This document shows positions 6,368 to 10,786 of a DNA stretch of 10,786 bases, one piece after another. The position numbers and the translations under genes were made by a program. Numbering within the stretch: position 1 is the first letter of the stretch; the number at the start of each line of letters is the position of its first letter. The stretch is taken from contig JAFDJF010000022.1 in NCBI GenBank assembly GCA_019307645.1, positions 1 through 10,786 of the forward strand. The letters run 5' to 3'. This stretch comes from Deltaproteobacteria bacterium. GTDB taxonomy: Bacteria > Desulfobacterota > DSM-4660 > Desulfatiglandales > Desulfatiglandaceae. Below the pieces are notes generated by a model. It was not told where the DNA came from. It worked only from the letters and a program-made list of their open reading frames with translations, and did no database searches.

Positions 6368-6976
6368 ATGCTGATACCAATGGTTATTGAACAGTCGAGT
6401 CGGGGTGAACGTGCCTATGACATTTACTCACGGCTTCTGAAAGACCGGATAATTTTTCTGGGCGACGGAGTGGATGATGCTGTTGCCAATATTGTCATTG
6501 CCCAGATGCTGTTTCTTGAATCTGAAGATCCGGACAAGGATATAAACCTGTATATCAATTCTCCCGGAGGAGCCGTGACGGCGGGTATGGCCATCTACGA
6601 TACCATGCAGTATATCAGACCTGACATTGTCACAATCTGCATGGGGCAAAATACCAGTATGGCGGCGCTGCTCCTTGCGGCTGGGGCACATGGGAAGCGG
6701 TACGCACTGCCTCATTCCAGAATCATGATCCATCAACCGCTCGGAGGTGCCCAGGGACAGGCCACTGATATAGATATCCAGGCAAAAGAAATTCTGAAGG
6801 TTCGCGACACACTTAATAAAATTCTTGCCGAGCACACCGGCCAACCGATTGAAAAGATACGCGAAGACACTGAGCGTGATTATTTCATGACTGCCGAGGA
6901 GGCGAAGGAATACGGAATTATCGATAAAATTATCACAACAAGAGAAATGCAAGACCAGCTAACCAAGAAAAAATAG
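6368..6976 (+). CDS. clpP: ATP-dependent Clp protease proteolytic subunit
   Basis: Serine protease that forms a barrel of two stacked heptamers and degrades polypeptides fed in by ClpX. At 202 aa it is the usual length and begins with the typical [23 protein letters not shown]. The catalytic triad S97 (in [12 protein letters not shown]), H122 (MIHQPLGG) and D171 (TERDYF) falls at the same numbers as in mature E. coli ClpP. The SPGG oxyanion-region motif (65-68) is present. The residues just before the catalytic Ser are Q94-N95-T96 instead of the very common QAA. The ATG lies 4 bp past the tig stop. The best upstream purine run (GGAG, 6351-6354) is 13 bp away inside tig, so translation is probably coupled. 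clpX follows directly, giving the standard protease/unfoldase pair. Confidence 0.97.
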   Translation: MLIPMVIEQSSRGERAYDIYSRLLKDRIIFLGDGVDDAVANIVIAQMLFLESEDPDKDINLYINSPGGAVTAGMAIYDTMQYIRPDIVTICMGQNTSMAALLLAAGAHGKRYALPHSRIMIHQPLGGAQGQATDIDIQAKEILKVRDTLNKILAEHTGQPIEKIREDTERDYFMTAEEAKEYGIIDKIITTREMQDQLTKKK

Positions 6977-6983
6977 GAAGGTG
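6975..6983 (+). promoter_or_regulatory. Strong ribosome binding site for clpX overlapping the clpP stop
   Basis: AGGAAGGTG begins within the clpP TAG stop codon (6974-6976) and lies seven bases before the clpX ATG at 6991. It supports independent, efficient initiation of clpX on the shared mRNA. Confidence 0.75.
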
Positions 6984-6990
6984 CCAGAAT

Positions 6991-8247
6991 ATGCCAAAAG
7001 ACAACGACCACGGTGACGATCTGCTTTGCTCGTTCTGCGGAAAAAGTCAGGAGGAGGTGAAAAAGCTCATTGCGGGCCCCTCTGTTTACATTTGTGACGA
7101 ATGTATTCAGCTGTGCAATGAAATAATAGATGAAGAATACAGCCGTGAAAGAGAAGAGGGACAGCTGGATGAGTTGCTTAAGCCTGCTGAAATGAAGGAG
7201 CTGCTTGATCAGTATGTGATTGAACAGGACAAACCAAAGAAGATTCTTTCCGTGGCTGTCCACAATCACTACAAACGGATCAGTACAAAGGTCGATATGG
7301 AGGGTGTTGAAATAGAGAAGAGCAATGTCCTCCTGATCGGGCCCACCGGATCAGGCAAGACCCTGCTGGCCCAGACTCTTGCCAGGATACTGAAAGTTCC
7401 GTTTACAATCGCAGATGCAACCACCCTGACTGAGGCCGGATATGTAGGTGAAGACGTGGAAAATATCATCCTGAATCTGGTTCAAATGGCTGACTATGAC
7501 GTGGAGGCTGCATGCAAGGGCATTGTGTATATCGATGAGATTGACAAGATCGCCCGAAAAACAGACAGCCCCTCCATCACTCGCGACGTCTCCGGTGAGG
7601 GGGTACAGCAGGCCCTTTTGAAGATCATAGAAGGGACCATGGCAAATGTCCCGCCAAAGGGAGGCAGAAAGCACCCACAACAGGACTTCGTAAAGGTTGA
7701 TACGAGTAATATTCTCTTCATCTGCGGAGGCACGTTTAATGGCCTGGACAAAATAATCAAAAACAGAATCGCAAGTAAAACCATGGGCTTTGAGGCAGAC
7801 ATCCACAGAAAAGAGGATACGAACATCAACGAGCTCATCGCCCTTGTACAACCGGAAGACCTTATCAAATTCGGGTTGATACCGGAGTTTATCGGCAGAA
7901 TCCCCATTAACGCTACACTGGGGGAACTGAGCATGGATGCCCTGGTAAGGATACTGACGGAACCCAAGAACGCCCTCGTTAAACAGTACCAGAAGCTGTT
8001 TGAGCTGGAGGACGTTGAACTCAAGTTCACTGATGAAGCCCTAACGCTCGTTGCCCAGGATGCACTTGAGCGGAAGTCCGGCGCTCGGGGTCTGAGGGCC
8101 ATACTGGAATCCGTTATGCTGGACATTATGTATGACATCCCGTCGAACCCCGGAATCCGTGAGTGTGTGATCGGCGAAGAAGTCATCGCAAAGGGTGAAC
8201 CACCATTATTACTTTTTACAAATGAAAGCCAGGCAGAGTATGGATAA
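6991..8247 (+). CDS. clpX: ATP-dependent Clp protease ATP-binding subunit ClpX
   Basis: Hexameric AAA+ unfoldase that recognises tagged substrates and threads them into ClpP. The 418 aa protein has the N-terminal zinc-binding domain with C13, C16, C35 and C38 (CSFC...CDEC). It also has Walker A GPTGSGKT (117-124), pore loop GYVG (150-153), Walker B VYIDEID (179-185), and the RKH pore loop (226-228). The loop that docks into ClpP reads M265-G266-F267, where E. coli has IGF. The remainder, including [15 protein letters not shown] and the [12 protein letters not shown] sensor-2 region, is conserved. An AGGAAGG site precedes the ATG. Its 3' end overlaps the preferred lon start by 8 bp. Confidence 0.97.
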   Translation: MPKDNDHGDDLLCSFCGKSQEEVKKLIAGPSVYICDECIQLCNEIIDEEYSREREEGQLDELLKPAEMKELLDQYVIEQDKPKKILSVAVHNHYKRISTKVDMEGVEIEKSNVLLIGPTGSGKTLLAQTLARILKVPFTIADATTLTEAGYVGEDVENIILNLVQMADYDVEAACKGIVYIDEIDKIARKTDSPSITRDVSGEGVQQALLKIIEGTMANVPPKGGRKHPQQDFVKVDTSNILFICGGTFNGLDKIIKNRIASKTMGFEADIHRKEDTNINELIALVQPEDLIKFGLIPEFIGRIPINATLGELSMDALVRILTEPKNALVKQYQKLFELEDVELKFTDEALTLVAQDALERKSGARGLRAILESVMLDIMYDIPSNPGIRECVIGEEVIAKGEPPLLLFTNESQAEYG

Positions 8248-10708
8248 AAAAATGTTAGATTCGTTTAAGAAAGATCCGAATGAAACCTCCCGGGACGAAA
8301 AATACTATTATCCCCTCCTCCCTTTGAGGGATGTGGTTGTTTTCCCCAATATGGTTGTGCCTCTTTTTGTTGGACGGGAAAAGTCCATCAAAGCGCTTGA
8401 GTATGCCATGTCGCATCAAAAGGAAGCTTTCCTGTCAGCACAAAAGGATGCGAAAGTGGATGACCCCTCTCCCATGGATATTTATAATATCGGCACCCTT
8501 GGAACTGTCCTCCAGTTGTTGAAGCTGCCTGACGGCACGGTAAAGGCCCTGATTGAAGGGAAGGAACGGGGGAAGATTGAAAATTTTGTAGATAAGCAGG
8601 ACTTCTTCATGGTTGAGGTCAGCAGGATCCCTAGCATATATAAGGCTGATGTTGAGACCAAAGCAATTATGCGAAGCATAAATACCAGTTTTGACGAATA
8701 CGCCAAGCTGAACGATAAGATTAGTCAGGAGATTGTCTCCACAGTCACTGCGATAGAGGACCCTGTTCGTCTGGCCGATACCGTGGCAGGCTATCTCACA
8801 ATGAAAGGGACCGACAAGCAGGAACTTCTTGAACTCGAAAACCTGAACCATAGACTGACAAAGATTTACAAGGCGCTTGTTGGTGAGATCGACATCCTCC
8901 GACTTGAGCATCGCCTCAGGAAAAGGGTCAAGAATCAGATGGAAAAGACCCAGAAGGATTACTATCTCAACGAGCAGATGCGGGCCATTCACAAGGAGAT
9001 GGGGACCCAGGACAGCCACAAGGCGGAGCTTGACGAACTGAACAAGAAAATCAAGCGGAAAAGGCTTTCCAAAGAGGCCCACACACGGGTGAAGCAGGAA
9101 TTCAAAAAATTGAAGATGATGTCCCCCATGTCGGCAGAGGCCACTGTCGTGCGCAACTATATTGACTGGATTATCTCTCTGCCCTGGTTTGTCAAAACCA
9201 AAATCAAGTTGGACATCGATGAGGCAGAGGCTATCCTTAACGAAGATCATTATGGTCTCGAAAAACCTAAAGAGAGGATTCTGGAATATCTGGCGGTTCA
9301 ACGCCTGACCAAAAAAATAAAAGGCCCGATCCTGTGCCTCGTGGGGCCTCCCGGAGTGGGCAAGACCTCTCTGGCAAAATCGGTAGCCCGGGCGACCGGA
9401 CGAAACTTCATTCGCCTCTCCCTCGGCGGAGTAAGAGATGAGGCAGAAATAAGAGGACATCGAAGGACTTATATCGGTGCCTTGCCTGGAAAGATTCTTC
9501 AATTCATTAAAAAAGCAAAGTCGAATAATCCGGTGTTTTGCCTTGATGAAGTGGACAAGATGAGCACCGACTTTCGAGGGGACCCCTCTGCAGCCCTGCT
9601 GGAGGTGCTGGACCCGGAACAGAATTTTGCCTTTAATGATCATTACCTGGATCTGGACTATGATCTGTCTGATATCTTTTTTATTACCACAGCAAATAAC
9701 CTCCACAACATTCCTCTGCCGCTTCAGGACAGGATGGAGATCATCAGACTGCCCGGCTACACGGAACTGGAAAAACTGAACATTGCAAAACAGTTCCTTA
9801 CCAAAAAACAGGTTGAAGAAAACGGTCTCAAACCTGAAAATATCTCTTTTACGGACAAGGCTATTCTTACTATCATCAGAACCTATACCCGGGAAGCCGG
9901 CGTCAGAAATCTGGAACGCGAAATTTCCTCCATCTGCCGTAAGGTCGCCAGGGAGGTCGTCACACGAGGTGGTGGCACAAAGATACCTGTAAAGTCCCAG
10001 TCCATTCACAAATACCTGGGGGTACCCAAATACCGTTATGGACGTGCAGAAGAAAAACACATGATTGGTGTGGCCACAGGGCTGGCCTGGACAGAGTTTG
10101 GGGGAGAACTCCTCCAAACGGAAACCACCGTTATGCCCGGCAAAGGGAATCTTTCTCTTACAGGGAAACTGGGTGAGGTCATGCAGGAATCGGCCAAAGC
10201 CGCCATCAGCTATGTCAGGTCACGGGCAAGGCAATTGAAACTGCCTGACAACTTCTACGAGAAAATCGACATCCATATCCATGTGCCGGAGGGCGCAATC
10301 CCAAAGGACGGACCTTCTGCAGGCATCACCCTTGCCACAACCATTGTCTCTGCCCTCTTGAGAAAGCCGGTGAATCGCGATATTGCCATGACAGGCGAAA
10401 TCACGTTGAGGGGGAGTGTCCTCCCCATAGGAGGGCTTAAGGAAAAAATCCTGGCAGCCCACCGCGGTTTGATATCCAAGGTCCTCATACCCATGGAAAA
10501 CAAGAAGGATATTGAGGAGATACCAAAGAAAATTCTGAAAAAGGTTGAACTTGTTCTTGTAGAAAATATGGATGACGTTTTACAGAACGCCCTGATCCTG
10601 GAGGAAGGAGAAGAGCTGTTTGCTCCGGAAGACGAATGTCAGACATTTTCCATCAAAGATGTCATCCAGGCGGAAGAACCGTCCTCCCCCGGTGTAACGG
10701 CTCACTGA
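8240..10708 (+). CDS. lon: Lon protease (ATP-dependent Ser/Lys protease La)
   Basis: Single-chain AAA+ protease that degrades damaged and regulatory proteins in the cytoplasm. The frame is open from ATG 8195. The ATG at 8240 is preferred because AGG lies six bases upstream and it overlaps the clpX stop by only 8 bp, typical of coupled genes; this gives 822 aa. The order is an N-terminal substrate-binding LON domain ([18 protein letters not shown]), a coiled-coil middle, the AAA+ core with Walker A GPPGVGKT (369-376) and Walker B CLDEVDK (D436, E437), and the C-terminal protease domain. The catalytic dyad is S693 (KDGPSAG) and K736 (second Lys of GGLKEK). About 40 acidic residues trail the protease domain. 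It is the last gene of the cluster in view. Confidence 0.96.
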   Translation: MDKKMLDSFKKDPNETSRDEKYYYPLLPLRDVVVFPNMVVPLFVGREKSIKALEYAMSHQKEAFLSAQKDAKVDDPSPMDIYNIGTLGTVLQLLKLPDGTVKALIEGKERGKIENFVDKQDFFMVEVSRIPSIYKADVETKAIMRSINTSFDEYAKLNDKISQEIVSTVTAIEDPVRLADTVAGYLTMKGTDKQELLELENLNHRLTKIYKALVGEIDILRLEHRLRKRVKNQMEKTQKDYYLNEQMRAIHKEMGTQDSHKAELDELNKKIKRKRLSKEAHTRVKQEFKKLKMMSPMSAEATVVRNYIDWIISLPWFVKTKIKLDIDEAEAILNEDHYGLEKPKERILEYLAVQRLTKKIKGPILCLVGPPGVGKTSLAKSVARATGRNFIRLSLGGVRDEAEIRGHRRTYIGALPGKILQFIKKAKSNNPVFCLDEVDKMSTDFRGDPSAALLEVLDPEQNFAFNDHYLDLDYDLSDIFFITTANNLHNIPLPLQDRMEIIRLPGYTELEKLNIAKQFLTKKQVEENGLKPENISFTDKAILTIIRTYTREAGVRNLEREISSICRKVAREVVTRGGGTKIPVKSQSIHKYLGVPKYRYGRAEEKHMIGVATGLAWTEFGGELLQTETTVMPGKGNLSLTGKLGEVMQESAKAAISYVRSRARQLKLPDNFYEKIDIHIHVPEGAIPKDGPSAGITLATTIVSALLRKPVNRDIAMTGEITLRGSVLPIGGLKEKILAAHRGLISKVLIPMENKKDIEEIPKKILKKVELVLVENMDDVLQNALILEEGEELFAPEDECQTFSIKDVIQAEEPSSPGVTAH

Positions 10709-10722
10709 AGTTTCAAATAATC

Positions 10723-10751
10723 TTGACATAGTTTAACAATGTTGATAGCAA
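10723..10751 (+). promoter_or_regulatory. Weak candidate promoter after lon, for a gene beyond the window
   Basis: A perfect TTGACA (10723-10728) is followed 17 bp later by TAGCAA (10746-10751), which matches only half of the -10 consensus. A purine-rich AAGGAGG lies just downstream, but the nearby ATG (about 10768) runs into TAG after one codon, so no gene starts here in view. No intrinsic terminator for lon was seen in the final 78 bp. Confidence 0.25.
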
Positions 10752-10786
10752 GGAGGCTCTCTGAGAATGAGATAGTTTTTCCAAGG

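Noticed and set aside
8195..8239. Longer Lon N-terminus starting at ATG 8195 (15 extra residues) or ATG 8222
   Set aside because: Neither has a Shine-Dalgarno site, and both lie deeper inside clpX. ATG 8240 has AGG six bases upstream and a typical 8 bp overlap with the clpX stop.
8435..10117. 560-codon open frame antisense to lon
   Set aside because: It is a shadow of the highly conserved lon frame on the other strand: composition is rich in Cys, Phe and His with no recognisable domain, while Lon motifs run continuously through the + strand.
10752..10786. Start of a new gene after lon (AAGGAGG followed by ATG)
   Set aside because: The ATG is followed by AGA and then a TAG stop; no open frame begins before the window ends.

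Overview
The window reads as ordinary chromosome from a gram-negative anaerobe-like lineage, most plausibly Desulfobacterota (the former Deltaproteobacteria). This is inferred from three things: an intact tig-clpP-clpX-lon protein quality-control cluster, a sigma-54-dependent activator, and spacers loaded with short degenerate repeats of a kind I associate with Desulfobacterales-like genomes. No rRNA, tRNA, CRISPR array, transposase or phage gene is visible.

Left part (1-3165): the 3' portion of a GAF/AAA+/Fis-type sigma-54 activator runs rightward off the left edge. It converges with, and overlaps by 29 bp, a leftward KDPG/KHG-family aldolase gene (eda-like). Upstream of eda, after a 360 bp spacer dominated by a large imperfect inverted repeat, lies a second leftward gene for an HMGL-like (DRE-TIM) aldolase of unknown substrate. 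The two leftward genes could share a transcript, but the repeat sits between them.

Middle (3166-5028): a 595 bp spacer holds a 143 bp MITE-like element with near-perfect terminal inverted repeats, plus two patches of short degenerate tandem repeats. It separates the HMGL-like gene from a divergently transcribed 3-dehydroquinate synthase gene (aroB, shikimate pathway). A 239 bp gap with a candidate promoter follows.

Right part (5029-10708): trigger factor, ClpP, ClpX and Lon lie in one tight rightward operon. The gaps are 4 bp and 14 bp, followed by an 8 bp overlap. Trigger factor meets nascent chains at the ribosome, ClpX unfolds substrates and feeds them to ClpP, and Lon degrades misfolded and regulatory proteins. 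The active-site residues are present throughout. Small family-level variations are noted: the ClpP segment before the catalytic Ser, and the ClpX MGF tripeptide in place of IGF.

I found no convincing new multi-gene system. The most unusual material is non-coding, namely the two structured repeats at about 1935-2138 and 3281-3423. The HMGL-like protein of unassigned function is the gene with most left to learn.
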